64,000 nt of DNA from Sporichthya brevicatena (GCF_039525035.1 NZ_BAAAHE010000004.1:32432-96431), one strand, 5' to 3'; counted from the first letter of the stretch, positions 17,358-26,387 are shown. Made by a program: numbers and translations. Notes: generated from the letters alone by a model not told the origin.

Positions 17358-18287
17358 TCAGAGCGGGAGCGCGGTCTCCGGGCAGCTCGTCGGGGGCGGT
17401 TCGGGCAGGTAGAACGGCAGGTCGATCGGGAAGCCGTTCTGGATGTTCCAGGTGATCGAGAGGTACTCGGCCGCGCCGGAGCTGCGGATCAGCAGGGGGC
17501 CCTCGGCGCGGAAACCCTTGCCCACCGGGTAGGCGCTGCCGTCGTTGCACCCGTGGGAGACGTCGAGCTGCCCGGCGACCGGGACCACCAGCGTCGGCCA
17601 GTACGGGGAGTGCCAACCGCTGGAGAACCCCGCCGGGACCTGGTGGCGGTACACGACGATCTGCGTGTGGTCGGTGAGGTCGATGCCGGCCGAGGAATCC
17701 ATGACCGCGGACGCCAACTCGGTCGTCTCGCCCTCCACGCCGGTCGGGCAGCCGTTGGCCGCGGTGATCGGGTCGCCGATCCCGCCCGGGTTCGGCTCCT
17801 CGCCGGCGAGGATGTCGCCGGCCTGCGGGGACGTCGGTTCGCGGTGCAGCTGGCCGTCGCTCTGCGGGACACCGATCGCCTCGGACTGCACGGTGTAGAA
17901 CTCGATCGTCACCGACGACGGGTTGTGGGTGACGCCGCGCAGCGTCCCGGCGTCCTTGGACCGCGCGACGTAGTACGCCGGGTACGGCCGCCAGTTCTGG
18001 ACGGAGTTGCAGTTCGGGTAGTTCTGCAGGAGCCCGTCCTCGTTGCCGTGCATCGCGACGACGGTCGAGGGCCCCTTCCAGGTGACGATCTCGCCGGGGT
18101 CCAGGACGTGCCGCTGGACCGTGATCCGCCTGCCGGCCTCGACCGGGTAGGTGAAGTCGCCGAACGCGACGCCGCCGATGACCACGTTGACGCCGCCGAT
18201 CGGCGCTGCCTCCTCCGCCGCCGCGGGCGCGGTCACCGACAGGGCCAGGGCACCCGCGAGGAGCGGGGCGAGGACGGATCGGCGCAT
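17358..18287 (-). CDS. Secreted protein of unknown family (paralogue 1)
   Basis: 309 residues with a clear signal peptide (MRRSVLAPLLAGALALSV, cleavage near AAAEE). The mature part is beta-rich and begins with a cupin-like block (ITVQRHVLDPGEIVTWKG); other marks are CNSVQNWRPYPAYY and a C-terminal SITWNIQNGFPIDLPFYLPE. About five cysteines suggest disulfides. GGGAG lies 7 nt before the ATG. Clearly homologous to the next gene (shared RHVLDPGEIV, WNIQNGFP, ELPPT/EPPPT tails), the result of a tandem duplication. No catalytic motif recognised. Confidence 0.8.
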   Translation of the reverse strand: MRRSVLAPLLAGALALSVTAPAAAEEAAPIGGVNVVIGGVAFGDFTYPVEAGRRITVQRHVLDPGEIVTWKGPSTVVAMHGNEDGLLQNYPNCNSVQNWRPYPAYYVARSKDAGTLRGVTHNPSSVTIEFYTVQSEAIGVPQSDGQLHREPTSPQAGDILAGEEPNPGGIGDPITAANGCPTGVEGETTELASAVMDSSAGIDLTDHTQIVVYRHQVPAGFSSGWHSPYWPTLVVPVAGQLDVSHGCNDGSAYPVGKGFRAEGPLLIRSSGAAEYLSITWNIQNGFPIDLPFYLPEPPPTSCPETALPL

Positions 18288-18294
18288 GCAACAA

Positions 18295-18330
18295 CTCCCG
18301 AAGCTGAGGATTCCTTCGACGGTACGTTCC
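18295..18330 (-). repeat. Duplicated upstream block (copy 1)
   Basis: About 36 bp reading CTCCCGAAGCTGAGGATTCC... to GGTACGTTCC on the plus strand. It is matched at about 30 positions by 19301-19335, the same distance upstream of the paralogous gene, and contains GGAACGTACC on the minus strand. Probably the shared promoter/leader. Confidence 0.65.
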
Positions 18331-18354
18331 GTCCCGAACCGGGACAAGACGCGC

Positions 18355-19293
18355 CTACCGGAGCACCGCGTCGGGACAGTCGGTCGGCGGCAGTTCCGGC
18401 ACGTAGAGCGGCCGGTCGACCGGGAATCCGTTCTGGATGTTCCAGGCGACCGTCACGTACTCCGCGGCCTCCGCGGCGCGGACCAGCACGTGCGGGTCGA
18501 GGGCGAACGCCTCCCCGGGCCGGCGGACCGTGTCGTCCGTGCACTCGTGCTGAGTCGTGATCTCGCCGGCGACGGGGATCGCGAACGTGACGTCGTAGGG
18601 GGAGAAGAACCCGCTGTTGTACCCGGCGGGGACGCGGTGGCGATAGATCGCGATCTGGTTGTGGTCGACGAGGTCCAGGCGCGGCGGGGCGCCGGTGAAC
18701 ACGCCCTCGGCGAGGGTCTCGGTGTCGGCCAGCGCGCCGTCCGGGCAGCCGTAGGCCGGGACGACCGGGTCGACGGGCGCGCCGTCGTTGTTCTCGCCGA
18801 CGTCGCCGATCTCCGGGATCTCGTCGCCCGAGTGCCGGTGGATCTGGTTCTCGTTCTGTACGGCGCCGACCACCTCGGAGGTGATCGTGAACAGCACGAC
18901 CGGGACCTTGCCCTGATTCACCGTCACGCCCGAGACCGTGCCGAGCTGCTTCGAGCGCACGTTGTAGTAGGCGGGGAAGGCGCGCCAGAGCTGCGTGCTC
19001 CGGCACGACGGGAAGTGCTGCAACGGGCCGCTCTGGTTGATCGCGACCGTCGTGCCCTCGCCCTCCCAGCGGACGATCTCGCCCGGGTCGAGGACGTGCC
19101 GCTCGATCGTCACCTTCTTGCCGCTCGCCAGCGGGTAGGTGAAGCCGCCGAACGCGAGCCCGCTGGTCACGAGCGTGGTCTCGGCGCCCAGCGGCGAGCC
19201 GGCGGGCGCGGCGGCGGCCGGCGCCGCGAGCGGCAGCGACAGGGCGCCCGCGAGGACCCCCGCAGACAGGGAACGGACGGCGAACCGGGACAT
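18355..19293 (-). CDS. Secreted protein of unknown family (paralogue 2)
   Basis: 312 residues with a signal peptide (MSRFAVRSLSAGVLAGALSL, cleavage near AAAAPAG). Same architecture as the preceding paralogue: FTYPLASGKKVTIERHVLDP, CRSTQLWRAFPAYYNVRSK, IAIYRHRVPAGYNSGFFSPY and the WNIQNGFPVDRPLYVPELPP tail. GGAG lies 7 nt before the ATG. Each copy has its own upstream block, so they may be separately transcribed. The strong conservation of surface tryptophan/tyrosine blocks hints at a binding rather than enzymatic role, but that is a guess. Confidence 0.8.
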   Translation of the reverse strand: MSRFAVRSLSAGVLAGALSLPLAAPAAAAPAGSPLGAETTLVTSGLAFGGFTYPLASGKKVTIERHVLDPGEIVRWEGEGTTVAINQSGPLQHFPSCRSTQLWRAFPAYYNVRSKQLGTVSGVTVNQGKVPVVLFTITSEVVGAVQNENQIHRHSGDEIPEIGDVGENNDGAPVDPVVPAYGCPDGALADTETLAEGVFTGAPPRLDLVDHNQIAIYRHRVPAGYNSGFFSPYDVTFAIPVAGEITTQHECTDDTVRRPGEAFALDPHVLVRAAEAAEYVTVAWNIQNGFPVDRPLYVPELPPTDCPDAVLR

Positions 19294-19300
19294 GGGACGA

Positions 19301-19335
19301 CTCCGAAACTGAGGATTACCTAAACGGTACGTTCC
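19301..19335 (-). repeat. Duplicated upstream block (copy 2)
   Basis: Counterpart of 18295-18330: CTCCGAAACTGAGGATTACC... GGTACGTTCC on the plus strand, directly upstream of the second secreted paralogue. Includes the ribosome-binding GGAG at its gene-proximal end. Confidence 0.65.
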
Positions 19336-19432
19336 CCCCGATACCCGAGCAATACGTGCACGCTCCCGGTCCACCGTCCGGAGGGGGCCGGGCGGCCCGG
19401 GCCGCCGCACCGCCGGCGTCAGGTGGGTCGAC

Positions 19433-19438
19433 TAGATT
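19433..19438 (+). promoter_or_regulatory. Leaderless -10 for mshB
   Basis: TAGATT is followed by 6 nt and the mshB ATG. No Shine-Dalgarno sequence is visible, so a leaderless mRNA is likely. No clear -35. Confidence 0.45.
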
Positions 19439-19444
19439 CCGCCC

Positions 19445-20335
19445 ATGCCCGCCCCGACCGCCGACCGCCGGATCGTCCTCGTCCACGCCCACCCGGACGA
19501 CGAGGTGATCAACAGTGGGATCGTGATGGCCAAGTACGCCGCCGAGAGCGCGCACGTCACGCTCGTGACCTGCACGTTGGGGGAGGAGGGCGAGGTCCTC
19601 GTCCCCGAACTCGCCCACCTCGCCGCCGATCGCGACGACGCCCTCGGCCCGCACCGCATCACCGAACTCGCCGCCGCGATGGCGGCCCTCGGCGTCACCG
19701 ACTCCCGGTTCCTCGGCGGCCCCGGCCGGTACCGGGACTCCGGGATGATGGGCGTGCCGTCCAACGACCGCGAGAACTGCTTCTGGCGGGCCGAGGTGGA
19801 CGAGGCCGCCGCGCACCTGGTCGAGGTGCTGCGCGAGGTCCGGCCCCAGGTGCTCGTGACCTACGACGAGAACGGCGGCTACGGCCACCCCGACCACATC
19901 CAGGCCCACCGGGTGACGATGCGGGCCGCCGAGCTCGCCGCCGACCCCGCGTTCCGGCCCGACCTGGGCGAGGCGTGGACCGTCGCGAAGATCTACTGGT
20001 ACGCGATCCCGTTCTCGTTCCTGCAGTCCGGCATCGACGCGCTCCGGGCAGCCGGGGACACCGAGTTCTTCAACGGCGTCGAGCGGGTCGAGGACCTCGG
20101 CATGGGCGTGCCCGACGAGCTCGTCACCACGTTCGTCGAGGGCGAGGAGTACATCGAGGCCAAGATGGCCGCGATGCGCGCCCACGCCACCCAGATCACC
20201 GTCGACGGCCCGTTCTTCGCCCTCTCGAACCACCTGGGGCAGAAGATCTGGGGCGTCGAGTGCTTCCGCCTCGTCGGCGGCACCGTCCCCGCCCCGGCCG
20301 ACGGCTCCGAGTCCGACCTGTTCGCGGGCCTGTGA
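19445..20335 (+). CDS. mshB: GlcNAc-Ins deacetylase MshB (mycothiol biosynthesis)
   Basis: Zinc-dependent deacetylase (LmbE family) that converts N-acetylglucosaminyl-inositol to glucosaminyl-inositol, the acceptor for cysteine in mycothiol synthesis. 296 residues; zinc ligands in VHAHPDDE (about 13-20) and in the [12 protein letters not shown] block (about 149-160). [13 protein letters not shown] and NDRENCFW match MshB more closely than the related mycothiol-conjugate amidase Mca. A mycothiol role fits the actinobacterial setting. The next gene begins in its stop (GTGA). Confidence 0.9.
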   Translation: MPAPTADRRIVLVHAHPDDEVINSGIVMAKYAAESAHVTLVTCTLGEEGEVLVPELAHLAADRDDALGPHRITELAAAMAALGVTDSRFLGGPGRYRDSGMMGVPSNDRENCFWRAEVDEAAAHLVEVLREVRPQVLVTYDENGGYGHPDHIQAHRVTMRAAELAADPAFRPDLGEAWTVAKIYWYAIPFSFLQSGIDALRAAGDTEFFNGVERVEDLGMGVPDELVTTFVEGEEYIEAKMAAMRAHATQITVDGPFFALSNHLGQKIWGVECFRLVGGTVPAPADGSESDLFAGL

Positions 20336-20862
20336 GCCCGAAACCGTCCGGCGCCACGGGCCGCAAGGGCCCGGCGAAGACTCCCGCGAAGGCTGCCGCG
20401 AGTGTGGCCGCGAAGGCTGCCGCGAAGGCTCCCGCGAAGGCTCCGCCGCCGCACGCGACCCAGCCGCTCCCGGTGGTGCTGGGGACGGCCGTGGGGCTGG
20501 CGGCGCTGGGGTTCGTCCTCGGGGCCGGGGGCTCGTTCCTGCAGGCGCGGACGGTCTTCGCCGGCGTGCGCTGGCCGCTCGGGTGCGTGTTCGTCCTCGT
20601 CGTGCTCGGGGCGGTCGCGCTCAGCGCGGGGATGCTCACGCGCAGCCGTCTCGCGGTGGGGACGCTCGCCGCGGGCTGGGTGATCAGCGTCCTCGTCTTC
20701 ACCGCCGGCCGCCCGGAGGGCGATGTGATCATCGCCGCCGACCTCGCGGGCTACCTGTACCTGTTCGGCGGTGTCACGGTGCTCGCGGTGGTGTCCTCCC
20801 TCCCGTTCGCCACGCTGCCGACCCCTGCCGCGAGCACGGACCCGAAGTCACCTCCCGCGTGA
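20332..20862 (+). CDS. Membrane protein with a Lys/Ala/Pro-rich N-terminal tail
   Basis: 176 residues. The first 45 are a low-complexity basic tail ([24 protein letters not shown]), histone-H1-like in composition; four hydrophobic helices follow to the C-terminus. A small four-helix membrane protein often follows mshB in actinobacteria (DUF6113-like, from memory), but the basic tail is unusual. The GTG start overlaps the mshB stop by 4 bp, so the two are coupled. Function unknown. Confidence 0.72.
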   Translation: MSPKPSGATGRKGPAKTPAKAAASVAAKAAAKAPAKAPPPHATQPLPVVLGTAVGLAALGFVLGAGGSFLQARTVFAGVRWPLGCVFVLVVLGAVALSAGMLTRSRLAVGTLAAGWVISVLVFTAGRPEGDVIIAADLAGYLYLFGGVTVLAVVSSLPFATLPTPAASTDPKSPPA

Positions 20863-20977
20863 CCCCGGCGCGGCGAACACCCGGGCCCTCCGTCCGCGTC
20901 GCGAAGGTTTGGTGTACTTGTCGGCGTAGTCGTTCGGCGGGGCTGGTGGCCACGCGCCTTCAAGGGGAGCAGGTTTC

Positions 20978-22888
20978 GTGACCGAGTCCACCCCGGCTGT
21001 CTCGTCCGGTGGGTCCGGCGGGCGCCGGACCGCACTGCGTGTCGGGATCGTCGCCGGCGGGGCCGTCGCCGCCGTCGGGCTGCTGTACGGCGTCGCCGTG
21101 GCGACGACCGGGGGCAACATTCCGCGCAACACCGAGGTGCTCGGCATCGCGATCGGCGGGAAGTCGGTCGAGGACGCCCGGACGCACCTGTCCGTGGCGC
21201 TGCCCGAGCGGCTCCCCGACGCGATGACCGTTGTCGCCGCGGACAAACGCCTGACGCGGCCGACCGGCGACCTCGGCCTCGACATCGACATCGAGGCCAC
21301 CGCGGCGAAGGCCCGCGAGGGCTGGGCGTCCCCGTTCCGTGCGATCAAAACGCTCTTCGGCGCGGGCCGGGAGATCGACCCGGTGCCGGCGATCGACACC
21401 GAGACCCTGAACACCGCCGTCGAGGAGATGAACGACGAGGTCAGCCTCGGGTTCGTCGAGGGCGGGCTGGACTTCTCCACCGGCGTCGCCAAGCCGATCG
21501 CGCCCATCCCCGGCCGCGGGCTGGACGACGAGGCCGTCGCCGCGGCGCTGACCGACGCGTTCCTCGCCGGTGAGGCCGAGGTCGCAGCGCCGATCGTCGA
21601 CGTGCAGCCGGAGATCGACCAGGCCGCCGTCGACCGCGCACTCGCGGGCATCGGCGCTCGGGCCATGTCCGGGCCGGTGACGATCACCGTCGCCAAGAAC
21701 TCCGTCGAGCTGACGCCGGCGCAGTTCGGGCCGTTCCTGTCGACCGAGCCCGCCGACGGCGACCTGCGCCTGGTCGTCGACGCCGAGGGTCTGGTCGACA
21801 GCCTCGAGGACAAGGTCGAGGACCTCGGCCGCCCGCCGCGGGACGCGAAGTTCAAGTTCAACGAGGATGAGGAGACGGTCGAGATCGTCCCGAGCCGCGC
21901 GGGGATCGTGCTCGACCCCGGGGTGCTCGGCGACAAGCTCGCGGACGTCCTCGTCGGCGACGGGCCGCGCACGGTGGACGCCGGTGCGCGCACGCAGGCG
22001 CCGAAGTTCAGCACCGCCGACGCCGAGGCGCTCGGCATCAAGGACAAGCTCTCCAGCTTCAAGACCGAGTACCCGTACGCGGCCTACCGCGTGACGAACA
22101 TCGGCCGGGCGGCGGAGAAGATCAACGGCTCGATCGTCATGCCCGACGAGATCTGGAGCCTGAACAAGACCGTCGGCGAACGGACCGTCAAGAACGGGTT
22201 CGTCCGCGGCTACATCATCAAGAACGGTCAGTTCATCGAGGACCTCGGTGGCGGGGTCTCGCAGTCCGCGACGACGACGTACAACGCCGCGTTCTTCGCC
22301 GGGCTCAAGGACATCGAGCACCACCCGCACAGCCTCTACATCGGCCGGTACCCGGCCGGCCGCGAGGCAACGGTCGCCTGGCCGAGCAAGGACCTGCGCT
22401 TCCAGAACGACTCCGGGCACCCCGTCTACATCCAGGCGAACCACAAGGTCGGCTCCATCGAGGTCTCGATGTGGGGCACCAAGGTGTGGGACAAGATCGA
22501 GTCGATCTCGTCGCCGCGGCGCAACATCGTCTCGCCGAAGACGGTCGAGTCCGAGGACCCGGACTGCGAGCCGCAGTCGCCGGTCGACGGCTTCGACATC
22601 ACCGTCACGCGCGTCTTCTTCAAGGACGGCGAGGAGGCGAAGCGGGAGACCTACGACACCCACTACTTCCCGACCGACCGGATCGTCTGCGTCGAGCCGG
22701 GCAAGGGCACGAAGTCGCCGACGCCGGGGTCGAGCGAGTCGCCCGACCCGAGCCCGTCCCGCACGCCGAAGCCGCCGAAGTCGACCCCGACGCCCAAGCC
22801 GGAGCCGTCGCCGTCCGCGAGCCCGACGACGTCGTCCTCGGCCCCGCCGCTGCCCATCGGTGGCGACGACGACGTGGTGCCGGACTGA
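20978..22888 (+). CDS. VanW-family peptidoglycan-associated protein
   Basis: 636 residues. One N-terminal transmembrane anchor (about 20-42), two repeated putative peptidoglycan-binding (YoaR-like) segments (IPRNTEVLGIAIGGKSVEDAR and a second in the 180-340 range), then the VanW domain (GSIVMPDEIWSLNKTVGERT, DLGGGVSQSATTTYNAAFFAG, HPHSLYIGRYPAGREATV). A Pro/Ser/Lys-rich tail ends the protein and may span the wall. GGAG precedes the GTG. VanW proteins are linked to the envelope and glycopeptide resistance clusters, but their biochemical role is unsettled. Confidence 0.88.
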   Translation: MTESTPAVSSGGSGGRRTALRVGIVAGGAVAAVGLLYGVAVATTGGNIPRNTEVLGIAIGGKSVEDARTHLSVALPERLPDAMTVVAADKRLTRPTGDLGLDIDIEATAAKAREGWASPFRAIKTLFGAGREIDPVPAIDTETLNTAVEEMNDEVSLGFVEGGLDFSTGVAKPIAPIPGRGLDDEAVAAALTDAFLAGEAEVAAPIVDVQPEIDQAAVDRALAGIGARAMSGPVTITVAKNSVELTPAQFGPFLSTEPADGDLRLVVDAEGLVDSLEDKVEDLGRPPRDAKFKFNEDEETVEIVPSRAGIVLDPGVLGDKLADVLVGDGPRTVDAGARTQAPKFSTADAEALGIKDKLSSFKTEYPYAAYRVTNIGRAAEKINGSIVMPDEIWSLNKTVGERTVKNGFVRGYIIKNGQFIEDLGGGVSQSATTTYNAAFFAGLKDIEHHPHSLYIGRYPAGREATVAWPSKDLRFQNDSGHPVYIQANHKVGSIEVSMWGTKVWDKIESISSPRRNIVSPKTVESEDPDCEPQSPVDGFDITVTRVFFKDGEEAKRETYDTHYFPTDRIVCVEPGKGTKSPTPGSSESPDPSPSRTPKPPKSTPTPKPEPSPSASPTTSSSAPPLPIGGDDDVVPD

Positions 22889-22900
22889 CCGGAGGCTGAC

Positions 22901-23359
22901 GTGCCGGACCTCGACCCGTTGGACGCGCAGATCGTCGCGGCGTTGCAGGCCGACGCGCGCACCAGCTACGCCGACATCGGCGAGGAGATCGGCCTGTCCG
23001 CCCCTGCCGTGAAGCGGCGCGTGGACCGGCTGCGGTCCACCGGGGCGATCCGCGGCTTCACCGCGGTCGTCGACCCTGCCGCGCTCGGCTGGACGACCGA
23101 GGCCTTCGTCGAGCTCTACTGCGAGGGCCGCACGTCCCCGGAGAAGATCCGCGCCGCCGTGGCCCGGTTCCCCGAGGTCGTCTCCGCCTCGACCGTCACC
23201 GGTGACGCCGACGCGCTCCTCCACGTCCTCGCCCGCGACATCAAGCACCTCGAGCGGGTGGTGGAACAGATCGCCGCCGAGCGCTTCGTCACCCGCACCC
23301 GCTCGTCGATCGTGATGTCCTCGCTGCTTCGCCGCACGGAGAGCAGCGGCCTCGCCTGA
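22901..23359 (+). CDS. Lrp/AsnC-family transcriptional regulator
   Basis: 152 residues: N-terminal winged helix-turn-helix (LDPLDAQIVAALQADARTSYADIGEEIGLSAPAVKRRVDRL) and C-terminal RAM domain (VVSASTVTGDADALLHVL). Such regulators often control neighbouring amino-acid catabolism genes. Here the ddaH-rocD pair 0.9 kb downstream is the likely target, with a 24-bp inverted repeat upstream of ddaH. GTG start, 12 bp after the VanW gene. The gene ends just before palindrome copy 2. Confidence 0.88.
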   Translation: MPDLDPLDAQIVAALQADARTSYADIGEEIGLSAPAVKRRVDRLRSTGAIRGFTAVVDPAALGWTTEAFVELYCEGRTSPEKIRAAVARFPEVVSASTVTGDADALLHVLARDIKHLERVVEQIAAERFVTRTRSSIVMSSLLRRTESSGLA

Positions 23360-23373
23360 CGGCCCTCCCTGAT

Positions 23374-23431
23374 GTGAAAAAAAGGGTGACACCCCTTACT
23401 GCGCAGTAAGGGGTGTCACCCTTTTTTTCAC
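23374..23431. terminator. 58-bp perfect palindrome, bidirectional terminator (copy 2)
   Basis: Longest member of the family: GTG + seven A + the GGGTGACACCCCTTACTGC core, then its exact reverse complement ending in seven T + CAC. Lies between the convergent Lrp/AsnC and dienelactone-hydrolase-like genes. Textbook shape for a two-way intrinsic terminator. Confidence 0.88.
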
Positions 23432-23451
23432 CGGGCGCCGCGGCGGCGGGG

Positions 23452-24030
23452 TCAGCGGGCGGAGCAGAAGGCGAGGGTCCGCTCCCAGAACAGCTCCGTG
23501 CCCGCCTCGTCGTACTCGTCGGCCTTGGACGGGTCGGTGAACAGGTGGCCGCCGGCGTGGTAGTCGAACACGTCGATGTCGGCGCCGGCCTGCTGGACCT
23601 GACCGACGAAGTCGATCATCTGCTGCGGCTCCTTCCACTGGTCGTCCATCGCGTGGTGGAGCTGGACGGCGACCTCGGAGGGCCAGGCGTTCCCGCCGAT
23701 CTCGGCGAGTTCGACGGCGGTGGACACCAGCACGACGCCGCTGACGGGGCGCTGGAGCGCGACGTACTGCGCCATCACGGCGCCGTTGGAGAACCCGAGC
23801 GCGACGAAGCCGTCGGGGAGGTCGAGTGTCGAGGCCAGGGCCCGGCCGATGAGCTCGTGGTAGCCGACGGTGCGGGCGAACGCGGTGGCGTCCTCGTAGT
23901 CGTCGAAGACCTCGCCGTCGTACTGGTCGACGACGCGGACCTCGTGCCCGGCCTCGGTGAGGCGGCGGGCACCGTCGAGCTCGCCGGGGCGGACGCCGAG
24001 GATCGAGTGGAACAGCGCGATGTGGGCCAT
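23452..24030 (-). CDS. Dienelactone-hydrolase-family alpha/beta hydrolase
   Basis: 192 residues with the compact DLH fold. Candidate triad: nucleophile S81 in LGFSNGAVMA, aspartate D129/D130 in HHAMDDQW, histidine H162 in AGGHLFTD. Canonical dienelactone hydrolases use cysteine at the nucleophile position; serine here suggests an esterase/lipase-like activity. No aromatic-degradation genes nearby. The gene sits between the regulator and its likely ddaH-rocD target, flanked by palindrome copy 2. Confidence 0.82.
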   Translation of the reverse strand: MAHIALFHSILGVRPGELDGARRLTEAGHEVRVVDQYDGEVFDDYEDATAFARTVGYHELIGRALASTLDLPDGFVALGFSNGAVMAQYVALQRPVSGVVLVSTAVELAEIGGNAWPSEVAVQLHHAMDDQWKEPQQMIDFVGQVQQAGADIDVFDYHAGGHLFTDPSKADEYDEAGTELFWERTLAFCSAR

Positions 24031-24149
24031 GGGGAAGATCCTGCCGGGTCGCGCGTCGGGCGGCGCGGCTGACCCCGCTGCGGCGGGTCGAAAGTTCCGC
24101 TCGTGTTACCGACTCGGACATAACGGGGGCCCGCGGTCCATCGCGTCGA

Positions 24150-24173
24150 TTCGTTGCGTCAGAACGCAACGAA
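24150..24173. promoter_or_regulatory. 24-bp inverted repeat, candidate Lrp/AsnC operator
   Basis: TTCGTTGCG-TCAGAA-CGCAACGAA: perfect 9-bp arms around 6 nt, 63 bp before the ddaH start. A partial half-site (GCGCAACG) follows at about 24185. Position and symmetry suit binding by the nearby Lrp/AsnC protein. Confidence 0.55.
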
Positions 24174-24235
24174 ACGACGCCCACGCGCAACGCTTTGACC
24201 TGACGCGGGCGTGATCGCTTCCTACCGTCGTAGGT

Positions 24236-25141
24236 ATGACGATGCCTCACGTGACCGGGACTCCCGCGATCCCGGCTCCCGCCTCCGGTGCCACGACCGG
24301 CCCGGCCACCGTCACCACGCTGCCCGGCGTCCGCGTCGCGCGTCCGCGGCACTACCTGATGTGCCGGCCGACCCACTTCGAGGTCACCTACGCGATCAAC
24401 CCGTGGATGGACCCGACCGGCGAGCCCGTCGACACCGACCTGGCGATGCGGCAGTGGGAGGGCCTGCGCGACGCCTACCGCGCGCTCGGCCACACCGTCG
24501 ACGTCATCGAGGGCGTGCCCGGCCTGCCCGACATGGTCTTCGCCGCGAACGGCGCACTCGTCGTCGACGGCAAGGTGCTCGGCGCCAGCTTCCTCGCGGC
24601 CGAGCGCCAGCCCGAGGGCCCCGCGTACCTGGAGTGGCTGCGCGCGACCGGGATGTTCTCGGACTTCGGCTCGACGAGCACCGTCAACGAGGGGGAGGGC
24701 GACTTCCTCGACCTCGACACCGTTCTCCTCGCCGGCACCGGGTTCCGGACCTCGCGCATGGCGCACGGCGAGGCGCAGGAGTTCTTCGGCAAGCCGGTGA
24801 TCTCGCTGCAGCTGGTGGACCCGAGCTACTACCACCTCGACACCGCCATCGCCGTCCTCGGCGACCACGACATCGCGTACTACCCGGGCGCGTTCTCGCC
24901 GGGCAGCAACGCAGTCCTGCGCCGGATGTTCCCGGACGCGATCACCGTCGACGCCGACGAGGCCGCGACGTTCGCGATGAACTCGGTCTCCGACGGCAAG
25001 CACGTCGTCGTTCCCGTCGAGAGCGTTCGCTTCGCCGCGGCGCTGCGCGAGCGGGGCTACGATCCCGTGCCCGTCGAGCTGTCCGAGTTCAAGAAGTCCG
25101 GCGGAGGTCCCAAGTGCTGCACCCTGGAACTGCGTTCATGA
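24236..25141 (+). CDS. ddaH: Dimethylargininase/arginine deiminase-like amidinohydrolase
   Basis: 301-residue pentein-fold hydrolase of guanidino compounds, probably releasing ornithine or citrulline for the next gene's product. Catalytic residues visible: acidic NEGEGDF (E152/E154/D156), H200 in [11 protein letters not shown] and the C-terminal nucleophile cysteine C294/C295 in [11 protein letters not shown]. The first 30 residues are a low-complexity Pro/Ala/Thr extension. Whether the substrate is methylated arginine or arginine cannot be told. It is 28 bp upstream of rocD. Confidence 0.85.
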   Translation: MTMPHVTGTPAIPAPASGATTGPATVTTLPGVRVARPRHYLMCRPTHFEVTYAINPWMDPTGEPVDTDLAMRQWEGLRDAYRALGHTVDVIEGVPGLPDMVFAANGALVVDGKVLGASFLAAERQPEGPAYLEWLRATGMFSDFGSTSTVNEGEGDFLDLDTVLLAGTGFRTSRMAHGEAQEFFGKPVISLQLVDPSYYHLDTAIAVLGDHDIAYYPGAFSPGSNAVLRRMFPDAITVDADEAATFAMNSVSDGKHVVVPVESVRFAAALRERGYDPVPVELSEFKKSGGGPKCCTLELRS

Positions 25142-25169
25142 CCTCGCCCCGCGCGCTCGGAGGTGCCCG

Positions 25170-26387
25170 ATGACCGTCCCCGCTGCGCGCACCGCTGCCG
25201 CGGACCGTGCCGACCTGCGCGACCGCTGCGCGCACAACTACCACCCGCTCCCGGTCGTGGTGCACGAGGCGGCCGGTTCCTGGGTGACCGACGTCGACGG
25301 CAAGCGCTACCTGGACTGCCTCGCGGCGTACTCGGCGCTGAACTTCGGTCACGGCCACCCCGAGCTTCTGGCCGCGGCGCGTGACCAGCTGGACCGGCTG
25401 ACGCTGACCAGCCGCGCGTTCGACCACGACGGGCTCTACGAATTCTGCGCGGAGCTCGGTGACCTCGCCGGCAAGCAGATGGTGCTGCCGATGAACACCG
25501 GCGCCGAGGCCGTCGAGACCGCCATCAAGGTCGCCCGCAAGTGGGGCTACGAGGTCAAGGGCGTCGCCCGCGACTGCGCGAACATCATCGTCGCTGCGGA
25601 CAACTTCCACGGCCGCACGACGACGATCGTCTCGTTCTCGACCGACCCCGACGCGCGCGACAACTTCGGCCCGTTCACCCCGGGCTTCACCGTCGTGCCC
25701 TACGGCGACGCCGCGGCCATCGAGTCCGCGATCGACGACAACACCGTCGCGGTGCTGATCGAGCCGATCCAGGGCGAGGCCGGCGTCCTCGTCCCGCCGG
25801 CGGGCTACCTGACCGCGGTCCGCGAGATCTGCACGCGGCGCGGGGTCCTGTTCGTCGCCGACGAGATTCAGTCCGGGCTGGGCCGAACGGGTGCACTGTT
25901 CGCCTGCGACCACGAGAACGTCGTCCCGGACATGTATCTGCTCGGCAAGGCCCTCGGCGGCGGCATCGTGCCGGTGTCCGCGGTGGCCGCGGACGCCGAC
26001 GTCCTCGGTGTTCTGAAGCCGGGTCAGCACGGCTCGACGTTCGGCGGCAACCCGCTCGCCTGCGCCGTCGGCCGCGCCGTCGTCCGGCTGCTCGCGACCG
26101 GCGAGTTCCAGGAGCGGGCCCGCGTCCACGGCGCCCGGATGCACGACGGCCTCGGTGAGTTGACGTCGATGGGCGTCACCGCCGTCCGCGGCCGCGGCCT
26201 GTGGGCCGGCATCGACATCGACCCCGCCGTCGGCACCGGTCGGCAGATCTGCGAGCGGCTGATGCACCTCGGCGTCCTCGCCAAGGACACCCACGGCTCG
26301 ACGATCCGCCTCGCCCCGCCGCTGGTCATCACCGGCGACGAGATCGACTGGGCCGTCGCCCGCCTCGCCGAGGCCCTCCGCGGCTGA
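25170..26387 (+). CDS. rocD: Ornithine aminotransferase
   Basis: Class III PLP aminotransferase, 405 residues, converting ornithine to glutamate semialdehyde. PLP sites: [13 protein letters not shown] (about 108-120), [27 protein letters not shown] (231-241) and Schiff-base lysine K260 in LLGKALGGG. The [10 protein letters not shown]-type N-terminal block ([11 protein letters not shown]) is characteristic of OAT rather than acetylornithine aminotransferase. GGAGG lies shortly before the ATG. With ddaH it forms an arginine-derivative catabolic operon, probably under Lrp/AsnC control. Confidence 0.9.
   Translation: MTVPAARTAAADRADLRDRCAHNYHPLPVVVHEAAGSWVTDVDGKRYLDCLAAYSALNFGHGHPELLAAARDQLDRLTLTSRAFDHDGLYEFCAELGDLAGKQMVLPMNTGAEAVETAIKVARKWGYEVKGVARDCANIIVAADNFHGRTTTIVSFSTDPDARDNFGPFTPGFTVVPYGDAAAIESAIDDNTVAVLIEPIQGEAGVLVPPAGYLTAVREICTRRGVLFVADEIQSGLGRTGALFACDHENVVPDMYLLGKALGGGIVPVSAVAADADVLGVLKPGQHGSTFGGNPLACAVGRAVVRLLATGEFQERARVHGARMHDGLGELTSMGVTAVRGRGLWAGIDIDPAVGTGRQICERLMHLGVLAKDTHGSTIRLAPPLVITGDEIDWAVARLAEALRG

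Noticed and set aside
14994-18560. 1188-codon frame opposite the S9 peptidase and secreted protein
   Set aside because: Shadow of real minus-strand genes: its composition (Arg/Gly/Val/Asp-rich, no hydrophobic core) is that of GC-driven antisense frames.
19301-19335. Second iron box upstream of the secreted paralogue (TTTAGGTAATCCTCA)
   Set aside because: Only about 11 of 19 positions match the IdeR/DtxR consensus, and the other paralogue's block is worse.
20960-23392. 810-codon frame opposite the VanW-like and Lrp/AsnC genes
   Set aside because: Antisense shadow; the plus-strand genes have clear families and ribosome sites.
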